Shown here one piece after another: positions 1 through 7,552 of a stretch of DNA of 13,782 nucleotides (positions within the stretch are counted from its first letter, which is position 1; every line of letters begins with the position of its first letter). Both the position numbers and the translations under genes were made by a program. Below the pieces are notes generated by a model. That model was given only the letters and a program-made list of their open reading frames with translations, did not search any database and was not told the DNA's origin. Source of the stretch: an uncultured Christensenella sp. (GTDB lineage: Bacteria > Bacillota > Clostridia > Christensenellales > Borkfalkiaceae); contig CAJUGP010000045.1 in NCBI GenBank assembly GCA_910586365.1, forward strand, positions 1 to 13,782, given 5' to 3'.

Positions 1-24
1 CCCTACACGACGCTCTTCCGATCT
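1..24 (+). other. Illumina TruSeq adapter remnant (artefact)
   Basis: The first 24 bases match, from memory, the 3' end of the TruSeq universal adapter / read-1 primer, ending in GCTCTTCCGATCT. Genomic sequence begins at base 25. Read on the minus strand, the adapter stays in frame with the gene at 25-801 and adds the residues RSEERRVG to its end, a known signature of adapter carry-over in predicted proteins. It should be trimmed, and it shows that the left edge is a raw contig end. Confidence 0.97.
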
Positions 25-801
25 AAACAAGATTTCAATCGCTTCTCCCATACTGACGCCGACTTCGTTCGCCGCATTCAAAATATCCACATAGTAAGAC
101 AGGAACAGGGTCAGCGTAAGCAGAACGAGCGAAAGCACCCACATGCAGATAATTTTTACTTTATCGTTTTTGCCGCCGAACTTATCCCAAAGGAACGCGC
201 CCAAAAATCCGCTGATAACAGGCGCCCACCAGGAAATAAAGCCCAACGCAAAGAAGATCACCCATACCGCACAGCCCGCAACCACGCCGAGCGCCATGCC
301 GCCGAGCGCTTTGGGCAGGTTGGAAGGAGCCGCCTTAGCGGCAATTTCGTCGTTTTTCACCCTTTCGACGTACGCGTCGAAGCACGTTTCATGCGCGAGG
401 TAAACGCCGTTCGCCGAACCGACGAGCCGCGCTCCTTCGCCCAACTCCTCGCCGCAGAAGGGGCAACCGCCCTTCGCCTCGATTCCCGTAAGAAAATCCG
501 CAATCGCCGCCGCGCACGCCACATATTTTTTGGGCGTCGCGACAAGGATACACACGATACCGTCGCCGTCGATCCTGAATTGATTGACGGAATACGTCTT
601 GGCAATCCCTGCAAGGAATTGGTTGACTTCGCCCTTTCTTTCTTCGGGGATCATAACGTGGAACGAAAGCATATTGGTCGTAGACATCGACTGCACCGTA
701 CCGCTTACCTGAAATCCGCGGATACTGCCGCGGAAAATTTTCTCTTTTGAATCGTATGTAAGAGAATGTTCTTGAAGAAATGCCGAAATAATTTTATTCA
801 T
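25..801 (-). CDS. Zinc-ribbon membrane protein, C-terminus missing
   Basis: I do not recognise this family. The frame is open from an ATG at 801 to the adapter junction at 25, giving 259 codons with no stop, so the 3' end is lost. Residues 1-105 form a soluble alpha/beta-looking domain. A short zinc-ribbon-like element follows: CPFC at 113-116 and HETC at 137-140, a plausible Cys3His site. Three hydrophobic stretches follow at roughly 165-185, 188-205 and 215-240, so the protein is probably anchored in the membrane with its N-terminal half in the cytoplasm. The start is supported by the purine-rich site AGAGGGG just upstream of the ATG and by a TTGACA/TATAAT promoter about 35 bases further up. 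The residues after 259 are adapter. The function is unknown; a sensor or envelope role would be a guess. Confidence 0.85.
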
Positions 802-834
802 TTTTCCCCTCTTTTTTATTTCTTACTAAAATCT

Positions 835-865
835 ATTATACCGCACCCCCCCCCTCGTCTGTCAA
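835..865 (-). promoter_or_regulatory. Sigma-A promoter with poly-G spacer
   Basis: On the minus strand a perfect -35 TTGACA (865-860) and a perfect -10 TATAAT (840-835) are separated by 19 bases instead of the optimal 17. The spacer holds a run of nine G residues (complement of 846-854). It lies about 35 bases upstream of the start at 801 and is the obvious promoter for the membrane-protein gene. The over-long spacer with a homopolymer suggests that expression could depend on tract length. Confidence 0.75.
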
Positions 866-921
866 GGGCTTTCACACAAATTTTTCATAATTTTTTACGT
901 AAATTTTTCCATACGCACACA

Positions 922-952
922 AAAAGACCGCCGCAAAACGCGGCGGTCTTTT
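922..952 (-). terminator. Rho-independent terminator after malic enzyme gene
   Basis: A perfect 13-bp stem (922-934 with 940-952) has a 5-base loop. A G+C-rich core is flanked by an A run and a T run on both sides, so it can work in either direction. It lies 17 bases past the malic enzyme stop codon at 969 and would end that transcript before the promoter of the next gene. Confidence 0.92.
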
Positions 953-968
953 CAAACGTTTTTTTAAT

Positions 969-2141
969 TTAGATTCTCGCAACGCCCGTTTCGCGCGCGG
1001 TCTGCGCAACGGCGGCGGCAACCGCCTCGTGCGCGCGCAGCTCATAGGCATACGGCAGAATGTAATCGGGGTTCAGCTCTTCCTTACTCACGCAAGAAGC
1101 AATGGCGCGGGACGCGGCGTACATCATTTCAAATGTAATGTCGCGCGCGCGCACGTCGAGCGCGCCGCGGAAGAGTCCGGGGAACACGAGCACGTTGTTG
1201 ATCTGATTGGGCTTTTCGGAAGAACCCGTGCCCACGATCGCCGCCCCCGCCGCAAGCGCATCCTCGCGGGAAATTTCGGGCGTCGGATTGGCGCACGTGA
1301 ACACGATGGGGTCTTTTTTCATGCTCGCCACCATTTCTTTCGTGACGCAGTTCGCAACCGATACGCCGATAAACACGTCGGCGCCCTTCATCGCGTCGGC
1401 AAGTCCGCCCGTAATGCGGCGGCGGTTGGTGATCTTCGCCAAGTCCTGCTTTTCGCTGTTCAAACGGGGATCGCCCTCGCAGATAATCCCCTTACTGTCG
1501 CAAAGGACGATTTCCTTTACGCCCGTGTTCAGAAGAAACCGCGCGATCGCAATTCCCGCCGCCCCCGCGCCGTTTACGACGACCGAAAGCTCCTCGGCTT
1601 TTTTGCCCGTCAGCGCAAGCGCGTTCCAAAGCGCCGCCGCCGTCACGATCGCCGTGCCGTGCTGATCGTCGTGAAATACGGGAATTTCAAGCTCCTCTTT
1701 GAGCCTGCGCTCGATCTCGAAGCAGCGCGGCGCGGAAATATCTTCGAGGTTGATGCCGCCGAAGCTGCCTTGCAGCAGTTTGATTGTGCGGATGATCTCT
1801 TCCGTATCTTTGGAACGAATGCAAAGAGGAATGGCGTCGACGCCGCCGAACGCCTTAAACAACGCGCACTTCCCTTCCATAACGGGCATGCCCGCCTTGG
1901 GACCGATATCGCCCAACCCCAAAACGGCGGTGCCGTCGGTAATCACGGGAACGGTGTTCCACCTGCGCGTGAGCGTAAAGCTCTTTTCGGGATCTTTTTC
2001 GATCGCCAAACACGGTTCGGCTACGCCGGGCGTATAGGCAAGCGAAAGCTTTTCGCGCGAATCGACTTCCACGCGGGATACGACTTCGATCTTGCCTTTC
2101 CATTCGGCGTGTTTTTTTAAGGATTCTTCTCTGTAATTCAT
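969..2141 (-). CDS. Malic enzyme (malate dehydrogenase, decarboxylating)
   Basis: It converts L-malate to pyruvate and CO2 with reduction of NAD(P)+, linking the C4 acid pool to pyruvate in the cytoplasm. At 390 residues it is the short bacterial form (related to Bacillus YtsJ or lactic MaeE), without the phosphotransacetylase-like extension of E. coli MaeB. Visible landmarks are YTPGVAEPC (36-44, with the catalytic Tyr), MEGKCALFK (88-96, with the catalytic Lys91), the metal-site segment NLEDISAPRCFEIE (131-144), FHDDQHGTA (156-164), the nucleotide-binding GAGAAG (191-196), CANPTPE (283-289) and NQINNVLVFPG (312-322). The ATG at 2141 has the site AGGAAGG eight bases upstream. It is a single-gene unit with its own promoter and terminator. 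Whether NAD or NADP is preferred cannot be read safely. Confidence 0.97.
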   Translation of the reverse strand: MNYREESLKKHAEWKGKIEVVSRVEVDSREKLSLAYTPGVAEPCLAIEKDPEKSFTLTRRWNTVPVITDGTAVLGLGDIGPKAGMPVMEGKCALFKAFGGVDAIPLCIRSKDTEEIIRTIKLLQGSFGGINLEDISAPRCFEIERRLKEELEIPVFHDDQHGTAIVTAAALWNALALTGKKAEELSVVVNGAGAAGIAIARFLLNTGVKEIVLCDSKGIICEGDPRLNSEKQDLAKITNRRRITGGLADAMKGADVFIGVSVANCVTKEMVASMKKDPIVFTCANPTPEISREDALAAGAAIVGTGSSEKPNQINNVLVFPGLFRGALDVRARDITFEMMYAASRAIASCVSKEELNPDYILPYAYELRAHEAVAAAVAQTARETGVARI

Positions 2142-2171
2142 TTTTTTTACCTTCCTGCGTTTCTCTTGAAA

Positions 2172-2200
2172 ATTATACCGCGAAAGCGCTTTTCCGTCAA
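2172..2200 (-). promoter_or_regulatory. Malic enzyme promoter
   Basis: TTGACG (2200-2195) and TATAAT (2177-2172) are separated by exactly 17 bases on the minus strand, about 31 bases upstream of the malic enzyme ATG. The -35 box starts only two bases beyond the stem of the preceding terminator, so termination of the arabinofuranosidase transcript and initiation of this one are packed back to back. Confidence 0.88.
2181..2194 (-). promoter_or_regulatory. cre-like operator in promoter spacer
   Basis: The spacer between -35 and -10 contains GAAAAGCGCTTTCG. It is built around the palindrome AAAGCGCTTT and matches 11 of 14 positions of the idealised CcpA/LacI-type site TGAAAGCGCTTTCA (consensus from memory). 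A regulator bound here would block polymerase, which would fit catabolite control of malate use. The motif is seen; the regulator is inferred. Confidence 0.45.
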
Positions 2201-2202
2201 CT

Positions 2203-2240
2203 AAAACGGGGGCGATTCCCGAAAGAACCGCCCCCGTTTT
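2203..2240 (-). terminator. Terminator after arabinofuranosidase gene
   Basis: A 12-bp perfect stem (2203-2214 with 2229-2240) has a C5/G5 core and a 14-base loop in which a further TTC/GAA pairing is possible. It lies 65 bases past the GH51 stop codon. The T run is four bases on the minus strand and six on the plus strand. Confidence 0.85.
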
Positions 2241-2305
2241 TTATCTCCCTCCCCCGAGAGTTATAAGCATAGAAAAGGTATTGCCCGCCGCGCGGAAAAC
2301 AATCC

Positions 2306-4660
2306 CTATTTTACCTTAAAAACGATTGCCGAAACGGAATATTTTTTTGCCGTATAACCAAGCTTTTTGCCGAATGCGCCCGCCGTGTACGTTTCGGGCG
2401 ACACCACTTCGTCCGATTCTCTGTTTACGGCTTTCATATCGTCGTTCTGCAGCACCGTCACGCTTGCCGTGCCCTTTAACCGCGCGTTGGATACGGCTAC
2501 GTTCACGTTGATATCCTCGCCGCTCGCGTTTACGATTTTGAGCACGATATCGCCGTCCGCGTTCAACGCCGCCGTGTAATACAGTTTGGAAACGATCTCT
2601 TTTCTGCCTTTATGCCCCGCTAATTCGTAGGTATCGGCAAACCCTTCGGCATATTCGATGGTCTGGTCTTTCAGCAGATATTTGCCTTGATTTCGCATAA
2701 AGAGCTGTTGCACGTAATAATTCGTCGTGCGTACGATCTGCGTATTCGTAAAATACATCATATCGACGTTCCACTGCCGCGACCCGTTCCAGCTCGCAAA
2801 CATCGGCGCGTACGCCGCCAATTTAATAATATCGCCGTTGCGCTCGTACGCCGTCATCATCGCCGCCTCGGAAAGCGCCGTGATCCAGCTGTTCGTCCAC
2901 TCCTCATTCGCATCGTAACTCAAACCGCCCGAAGCGTACGAATTTGCCGAATATTCGCCCACGAACACATTATAATAGTTATAGCCGTCTTCCTCGGGAC
3001 GGGCGTACCCGTCGTACATTTGCGTATTCGTGAAGAAATCGAGGAAATTCATATAATAATGTTGGTCGTGAACGCCGTACTCGGAAACCGTATCGATGAC
3101 GGGCGACTGCGAATTCAGATAACTCAGCGCGGCGCGCTGCGCCATTCCCGTCGAAGAGGACGAAACCGCCGTGTTTTGGCAGTCGCCGAGCGTCATGGCG
3201 TTGCCGACGATAAGCTCGACTTCGCCGTACAGCGCGTTTTCGCCCTTCGCTTGCGCAAACGCTTCGAGGAATTTCTCGTAATACGCTTCGTAATAATTGC
3301 CGTATTGCTCGTTGCCGATGCCGAGATATTTCAGCCCGAACGGCGCGGGGTGCCCCATATCGGTGCGGATCTGCGCCCAACGCGCTTCGTTTTCGTCGTC
3401 GGAGTCCACGCTGCCGTTCGCAAAGCAAACCAAATCGAGCGCGTCTTGAATATAATCGGCGATTTTATTGCCGTGTCTGCCCGCAAGCGCGTGCGCCGTT
3501 CTGCCCCAAGCGTTCTGCAAACCGCCTTGATCGCTCAGTCCGCAGCTGATAACGGGAACGGGGCTTGCCCCCAATTTTTCGCACAGCAGGAAATAATCGT
3601 AAAATCCGATGCCGTACTCCATTTCGTAATATTTGTTTCCGCCCTGCCAAATATCGGTGTTCGCGCGGCGCGTGATCTGTTCGCCGTACGTCGTAACCGT
3701 TTTCGTGTTTCCCTCGTCGTTGAGCGTATACTCGAACGCGGGCACGTAATCGCCTTTGGAGCCGCTCTCTTTCGCCACCGCGCCGATCGAGTTTTTCCAA
3801 TCGTACGCCGTTCCCTCGTCAACGCCCTCGATAACGCAGCCGCCGGGGAAACGAATGAATTTGGGCGAAAGCTGTTCGATCGCCTCGTAAACGTAATTTT
3901 TTATGCCGACGGTGGCGTTCTTCGTTTCGAGTTTCACTCCGTCCAAATCGAACGAACAGGCGGATGCGGAAGAAATTTCAAAATACAGCCCCTTCGCGCC
4001 CGAATGCTCCGCCGTCAGCGTTTTTTGATATTTGACCCAACCTTCGCCCTGCACGGTGATTTTCGCGCTTGCATAGGTCTTTTCGGCATCCTTTACGGCA
4101 AGCGTCAATTCAACGGGCGCGCCGTTCTTGCGGATAAACGCGGAAAACAGATATTGTTCCCCCTCGTTTACCGCCATGGCGGGATCGTCGTATCCCGAAT
4201 TGCGCAGCGAACCGCCCGCGGGCAGCGTAACCGCAGCGTAGCCGCCGTTCACGTAACGGTCTTTATAATCCTGATAAAGCGAACCCAACGGGCTGTCGCT
4301 TTGGTTCTCCTTCACGGAAAAGGACGCCCCGCCCTCGGCGCGCCAACCGTAATCGTTCGCCGTCACGCTCGCGCCGTTGCGCTTCCCCTGCGGCGTTTCA
4401 AACGAATAATTGACGAGCAAATTATCGTCAAGCGCATACGAAGCGTAATTGATATCTTCGAGGAATACGCCGAACAGCGTGTCGGATAGATTATAACGCG
4501 CGCTCTTTTTGTCGGTTTTCCCGTCGAGCAAGATGGTCGCGTCGGGCGTATCGAATTCCGCCGCTTCCCGATCGTAACTTTCTTTCCCGCACGCCGCCAT
4601 ACTCAACACCATCGCCAACGAAAGTATGCCCGCCGTGCAGGCAACCGCCTTTTTCTTCAT
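2306..4660 (-). CDS. GH51 alpha-L-arabinofuranosidase lipoprotein
   Basis: It is predicted to release terminal L-arabinofuranose from arabinan or arabinoxylan at the cell surface. The 784-residue product starts MKKKAVACTA, has a hydrophobic segment and the lipobox MAAC with Cys24, so it is an exported lipoprotein. Residues about 80-245, opening with NLLVNYSFE, look like a CBM4/9-type beta-sandwich. The (beta/alpha)8 domain follows: SPKFIRFPGG (265-274), the acid/base Glu451 in GIGNEQYG, HDQHYY (531-536) and the likely nucleophile Glu569 in VGEYS. KLAAYAPMFAS (613-623) is another GH51 hallmark, and a C-terminal beta domain ends the protein. The ATG at 4660 is chosen over the upstream ATG at 4750 because GGAGGA sits directly before it, it opens a signal peptide, and the promoter lies between the two ATGs. 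The stop is TAG. The exact substrate is not provable here. Confidence 0.95.
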   Translation of the reverse strand: MKKKAVACTAGILSLAMVLSMAACGKESYDREAAEFDTPDATILLDGKTDKKSARYNLSDTLFGVFLEDINYASYALDDNLLVNYSFETPQGKRNGASVTANDYGWRAEGGASFSVKENQSDSPLGSLYQDYKDRYVNGGYAAVTLPAGGSLRNSGYDDPAMAVNEGEQYLFSAFIRKNGAPVELTLAVKDAEKTYASAKITVQGEGWVKYQKTLTAEHSGAKGLYFEISSASACSFDLDGVKLETKNATVGIKNYVYEAIEQLSPKFIRFPGGCVIEGVDEGTAYDWKNSIGAVAKESGSKGDYVPAFEYTLNDEGNTKTVTTYGEQITRRANTDIWQGGNKYYEMEYGIGFYDYFLLCEKLGASPVPVISCGLSDQGGLQNAWGRTAHALAGRHGNKIADYIQDALDLVCFANGSVDSDDENEARWAQIRTDMGHPAPFGLKYLGIGNEQYGNYYEAYYEKFLEAFAQAKGENALYGEVELIVGNAMTLGDCQNTAVSSSSTGMAQRAALSYLNSQSPVIDTVSEYGVHDQHYYMNFLDFFTNTQMYDGYARPEEDGYNYYNVFVGEYSANSYASGGLSYDANEEWTNSWITALSEAAMMTAYERNGDIIKLAAYAPMFASWNGSRQWNVDMMYFTNTQIVRTTNYYVQQLFMRNQGKYLLKDQTIEYAEGFADTYELAGHKGRKEIVSKLYYTAALNADGDIVLKIVNASGEDINVNVAVSNARLKGTASVTVLQNDDMKAVNRESDEVVSPETYTAGAFGKKLGYTAKKYSVSAIVFKVK

Positions 4661-4712
4661 TCTTCCTCCCCCCCAATATGGAATTCCGAACCTATTTTTT
4701 TCCTGCGCGCAT

Positions 4713-4741
4713 ATTATAGCACGGAAAACAAACGCTTGCAA
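4713..4741 (-). promoter_or_regulatory. Arabinofuranosidase promoter with operator-like palindrome
   Basis: On the minus strand TTGCAA (4741-4736), a 17-base spacer and TATAAT (4718-4713) preceded by TGC form an extended -10 promoter. It fires about 45 bases upstream of the GH51 ATG. Overlapping the -35 box is the imperfect palindrome CAAGCGTTTG (4738-4729), which has the central CG typical of LacI-family operators and would suit sugar induction. The regulator is not in the window. Confidence 0.8.
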
Positions 4742-4983
4742 TAGTTTCATTAAAAATTTTTTTCAATTAATTTAGATTTTATTAAACAACGTGTGGAAAA
4801 ACGGCAAAAATAAGGCAATTCTACCCACGGTAGAGTGATTTTTCGGATAGTAGAGTTCTTGTACGGCGTGATAGAAACAAAAATCGCAACACGAGAGCGT
4901 AAACGGCGAAGAATAGGGTGTAAAACTCCCCTTGCCGTGGTAAAATAATAGCGTAAAGGAAAAGTCCTTTCGGAGGTAAGCCT
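4742..4983. other. Divergent intergenic region with small repeats
   Basis: This A+T-rich gap separates the divergent GH51 and degV genes. It holds an inverted repeat CTACC-CAC-GGTAG (4821-4833) and two copies of TAGAGT starting 20 bases apart (4831 and 4851), about two helical turns, which could be a regulator site. Reading frames across it in either direction have no ribosome binding site or recognisable content, so I call no gene. Confidence 0.5.
4938..4946 (+). promoter_or_regulatory. Extended -10 promoter for plus-strand degV
   Basis: TGGTAAAAT has the TGn extension joined to a near-consensus -10 (TAAAAT). No good -35 is visible at the right distance. Transcription would start near 4953, leaving a short leader that contains the ribosome binding site CGGAGGT just before the ATG at 4984. 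Confidence 0.5.
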
Positions 4984-5931
4984 ATGTCGAAATTTGAAAT
5001 ATTCACCGATTCCGCCGCAAATCTTCCCGACGAAATCAGAATGACGCGAAACATTCGCGTGATCCCCTACATTTGCAACGTTGACGGCGAGGACGTCGCC
5101 TGTTTGGAAGAAGGCGTGCCGTTTACGGAAACGGCAAAAAAATTCTATGCCAAAATGCGCGAAGGCGCGGAAGCGAAAACGTCGCTGATCGGACAGGAAC
5201 GCATCTGCGACGCGTTCGTCCCCTTCCTCGAAGAAGGCAAAGATATTGTTTTTATCACGATTGCCTCGGGCGTAAGCGGCACGCATCAGCAAGCGCTGAA
5301 CGCCCAGAAAGAGCTTGCGAAGAAATATCCCAAACGTAAAATATACGTGATCGACAGCGCGAACGCTTCGCTCGGCGAAGGATTGCTCGTCCTTCGGATC
5401 GCCGATTTGCGCGACATGGGCGAAAGCGCGGAAACGTGCTACGAATGGGGCGTAAACAACGCGTATAAAGTAAACAGCTATCTCACCGTCGAAGATCTCA
5501 AATATTTGAGAAAGGGCGGCAGAATTTCCAAAACGCTTGCTTTGGCGGGAAGCCTGCTCAATATTAAACCGCTGATCAAAGCGGACGGCGGGAAACCTGC
5601 GAAGCTGACGTTTTTCTCCAAGACGCGCGGCAGAAAAAAGGCGCTCTCCGCCCTTGTGGATTATTTCGACGCGCAGGTCCTCCGTCCCGAAGGACAGACG
5701 ATTGCCATCGCCCACGCCGATTGCGAAGCCGAGGCGCTCGAGCTCGCCGCAACGCTGAAAGAACACGGCGCGCACGACGTAATCGTGGAATATTACGACA
5801 TGTGCACGGGCACGCACGTCGGTCCCGGCACCATTGCTATTTTCTTTTTCGGCAAAGACCGCCGCGCAGAAGCGCCCGCAGCAGAAGCCGCCCCATCGCT
5901 CAACCGTGTCCCAAAAACAAGTAACGTATAA
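4984..5931 (+). CDS. DegV family fatty-acid-binding protein (FakB type)
   Basis: DegV/FakB proteins bind a fatty acid and present it to the kinase FakA, giving acyl-phosphate for phospholipid synthesis. This 315-residue protein begins with the family N-terminus FTDSAANLP (7-15). It keeps the three residues that hold the acyl carboxylate in Staphylococcus FakB: Thr66 (KTS), Ser98 (SGTHQQA) and His278 in GTHVGPGT (numbering of the equivalents from memory). LRKGGRIS (175-182) and LLNIKPLI (191-198) are also typical. The last 25 residues after FFFGK form an Ala/Glu/Arg-rich tail not usual in the family. The start is fixed by CGGAGGT. It is the only plus-strand gene here and converges on the DUF4832 gene through a shared terminator. 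No FakA gene is in view, so fatty acid as ligand is inferred from the family. Confidence 0.93.
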   Translation: MSKFEIFTDSAANLPDEIRMTRNIRVIPYICNVDGEDVACLEEGVPFTETAKKFYAKMREGAEAKTSLIGQERICDAFVPFLEEGKDIVFITIASGVSGTHQQALNAQKELAKKYPKRKIYVIDSANASLGEGLLVLRIADLRDMGESAETCYEWGVNNAYKVNSYLTVEDLKYLRKGGRISKTLALAGSLLNIKPLIKADGGKPAKLTFFSKTRGRKKALSALVDYFDAQVLRPEGQTIAIAHADCEAEALELAATLKEHGAHDVIVEYYDMCTGTHVGPGTIAIFFFGKDRRAEAPAAEAAPSLNRVPKTSNV

Positions 5932-5937
5932 AAAAAC

Positions 5938-5989
5938 AAGTGCACTTCCCATAGGAAATTAAAAAACGAAATTTTTAATTGTCGCACTT
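5938..5989. repeat. Long imperfect inverted repeat downstream of degV
   Basis: Outer arms AAGTGC (5938-5943) and GCACTT (5984-5989) enclose an A+T-only stem AATTAAAAA (5957-5965) with TTTTTAATT (5972-5980). The transcript could fold into one long hairpin just after the degV stop codon and ahead of the G+C-rich terminator at 6003. It may protect the 3' end or be the relic of a small element; no transposase is near. Confidence 0.55.
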
Positions 5990-6002
5990 TCAAGCGATGT
6001 CA

Positions 6003-6034
6003 AAAGGCTCTCGGGCAATTGTCCGAGAGCCTTT
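6003..6034. terminator. Bidirectional terminator between convergent genes
   Basis: A perfect 12-bp stem (6003-6014 with 6023-6034) closes on a loop that can pair further (G-T, C-G). Each side is flanked by short A or T runs. It lies between the convergent degV (ends 5931) and DUF4832 gene (ends 6057) and probably serves both. Confidence 0.88.
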
Positions 6035-6056
6035 CAATATGTGTTTAATTCTGCCG

Positions 6057-7452
6057 TTAAGCGGACATGCGTTCAATGCTGCCTATTTTATTGGCTTTGA
6101 GATCGTCGTTCCACAACCCGTCGTTTGCGAATTTCACACAGTACAGAGGCGCGCTTTGCAACTCTTCCCCGTAAATACGCAGATAAACATCGTATTTTCC
6201 GCTTTCAAGACCATTCTCCACATTGAATTCAAGCTCATCCTTTACGGCAATTTCTCCATAATCCGCAATATACACCGCCGCGCCGGTACTGTCGGTAAAT
6301 ATCAGCTTTACCCGCTTGTTTCTGGTTAAATTTCCAAATCCCGCGTTTTGCAACGTAAGGCGGACGTTCAGCTTTTCAGACGAGGCCGAATAAGTTAATA
6401 CCGAGTTTTTCAATACAAATCTGTATCCCAAACGGTTCTGTATGTATGTAAAGGCGGTTTTGCCGTAATATTGTTTTTCTGATCCGCAAGCTTCGGTATA
6501 AAAGGTGTTTTTCCACTTTTCGATTACTCTGTTATCCCACTCTGTATTCAGATAACTTAAATGAATTTTATTCATTTCAGGTAAACACGTTTCAATATTG
6601 TGAAACGGACTGTCGGGGACGGTAACTTCGCCGCCGAACGGCAAATGAGCGTTTTGGACGCTTAAAAAATTTATATCGCGCTCTCTGTTACGGTATGTAC
6701 CCAAATCACTTTCGGAGCCCAAATATCCGTCGTTATACAAGCCTAATCTGTAAGCCTTTTCGTCGGGCGAAATAGATATTTCTTCAACCTTGTCATCGGA
6801 TATGTTAAGATAATTGTATATCATTTCAGGCGTCCGCACCAACACCGAAATTTCGGAAGCGACGGTTAAAAAAGTGTTTATAAGCGGTGTTATATGCTCC
6901 GAATTTGCCGCCGCACTCGTATGCATTTCGCCCCAGGGACCTATAAGTCCCGTTTCAATAGCGGTGACCGTATTTACATAACGGTTGAGCACAGAACAAA
7001 CACTCTCGACATGCCCCAACATTACTTCGAGAGCCGGTTCCTTATCGGCACTGCCGTTATAACCGGGATCGTAAGCAAACCTCACGATCGCATTTTTGTC
7101 GTTTTCTTTAAGATAAAAAAGCAACGCGTCCAACCCTTCCAGCGCATCATCGGTGAGCGGCTTGTCCGCCACGTTATTTACCGCCGCCGAAAACGCGCTT
7201 ATATCGCAACGCAAATGATATAGCTGCGTTTGTGAATTTATTGCGCCCTTATTATACATCGCTCCGTTTTCGTTGATTTTTAACATATACAGGACGGTAA
7301 AATCCCTGGTCCGGATTAGATATTTCCTCCGTGCTTTCCTCGTAATTCAAATCCTGAACGTGCTTTTCGCCTGCGTCGGTTTTACCGCATGCAGCAAAAA
7401 ACGCGGCAATGATAAAAACCGATAAAATTATCGCTGTTAATCTTACTTTCAT
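6057..7452 (-). pseudogene. DUF4874/DUF4832 lipoprotein gene, frameshifted
   Basis: Two overlapping minus-strand frames make up one gene: 7452-7252 (leader and the motif NPDQGFYRPVYVK) and a frame that opens near 7286 and runs to 6057 (from INENGAMYN to the end). Removing one A from the AAAAA run at 7281-7277 (minus strand) joins them into 464 residues, the expected size of this family. Typical features are NPDQGFY, YHLRCDISAFS, the barrel strand IVRFAYDPGYNG, GLIGPWGEMH with a conserved Glu, and a C-terminal beta domain. The N-terminus has a hydrophobic signal and the lipobox FAAC with Cys22. DUF4832 proteins are usually found with glycan-handling genes; the enzyme activity is not established to my knowledge. 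The gene is more A+T-rich than its neighbours, which hints at transfer. If the extra A is an assembly error, the gene is intact. Confidence 0.82.
7252..7452 (-). CDS. N-terminal fragment of the DUF4832 lipoprotein
   Basis: This is the 66-residue product as written in the sequence: 58 residues of true N-terminus (signal peptide, Cys22, NPDQGFY motif), then eight out-of-frame residues and a stop. AAGGAT lies about nine bases upstream of the ATG. Alone it could not form the barrel domain, so it would be a non-functional exported peptide unless the frameshift is an artefact. Confidence 0.6.
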   Translation of the reverse strand: MKVRLTAIILSVFIIAAFFAACGKTDAGEKHVQDLNYEESTEEISNPDQGFYRPVYVKNQRKRSDV

Positions 7453-7477
7453 ATATACAATCCTTATGTTTTTTACA

Positions 7478-7506
7478 AATGTAAGATAATTGTATCATCC
7501 CGTCAA
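7478..7506 (-). promoter_or_regulatory. Candidate promoter for DUF4832 gene
   Basis: Two overlapping choices exist on the minus strand. One is TTGACG (7506-7501), 17 bases, then TACATT (7483-7478). The other is an extended -10 TGATACAAT (7497-7489) with a weak TTGTTT about 16 bases above it. Sequence alone does not decide between them. The 7507-7630 stretch upstream holds no gene I can support and no clear terminator for the degV transcript. Confidence 0.45.
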
Positions 7507-7552
7507 GAAAAAACAAGCAGGTGAAAATATTGGTTTTCATATAATTCAGTGC

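Noticed and set aside
1029..2120. Long plus-strand frame opposite the malic enzyme gene
   Set aside because: Arg/His-rich shadow of a clear gene, caused by G+C-rich third positions; no ribosome binding site or family motif.
2687..4489. 600-residue plus-strand frame opposite the GH51 gene
   Set aside because: Antisense shadow with the composition expected from reversed codons and no start signal; the GH51 reading has signal peptide and catalytic motifs.
4821..4856. CTACC/GGTAG inverted repeat and TAGAGT copies as a riboswitch or CRISPR-like repeat
   Set aside because: The arms are only five to six bases with two copies; too little for either call, so they are only described as possible regulator sites.
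4750..5952. 400-residue minus-strand frame opposite the plus-strand degV
   Set aside because: Shadow frame rich in Phe and Arg; the plus strand has the ribosome binding site and full DegV motifs.
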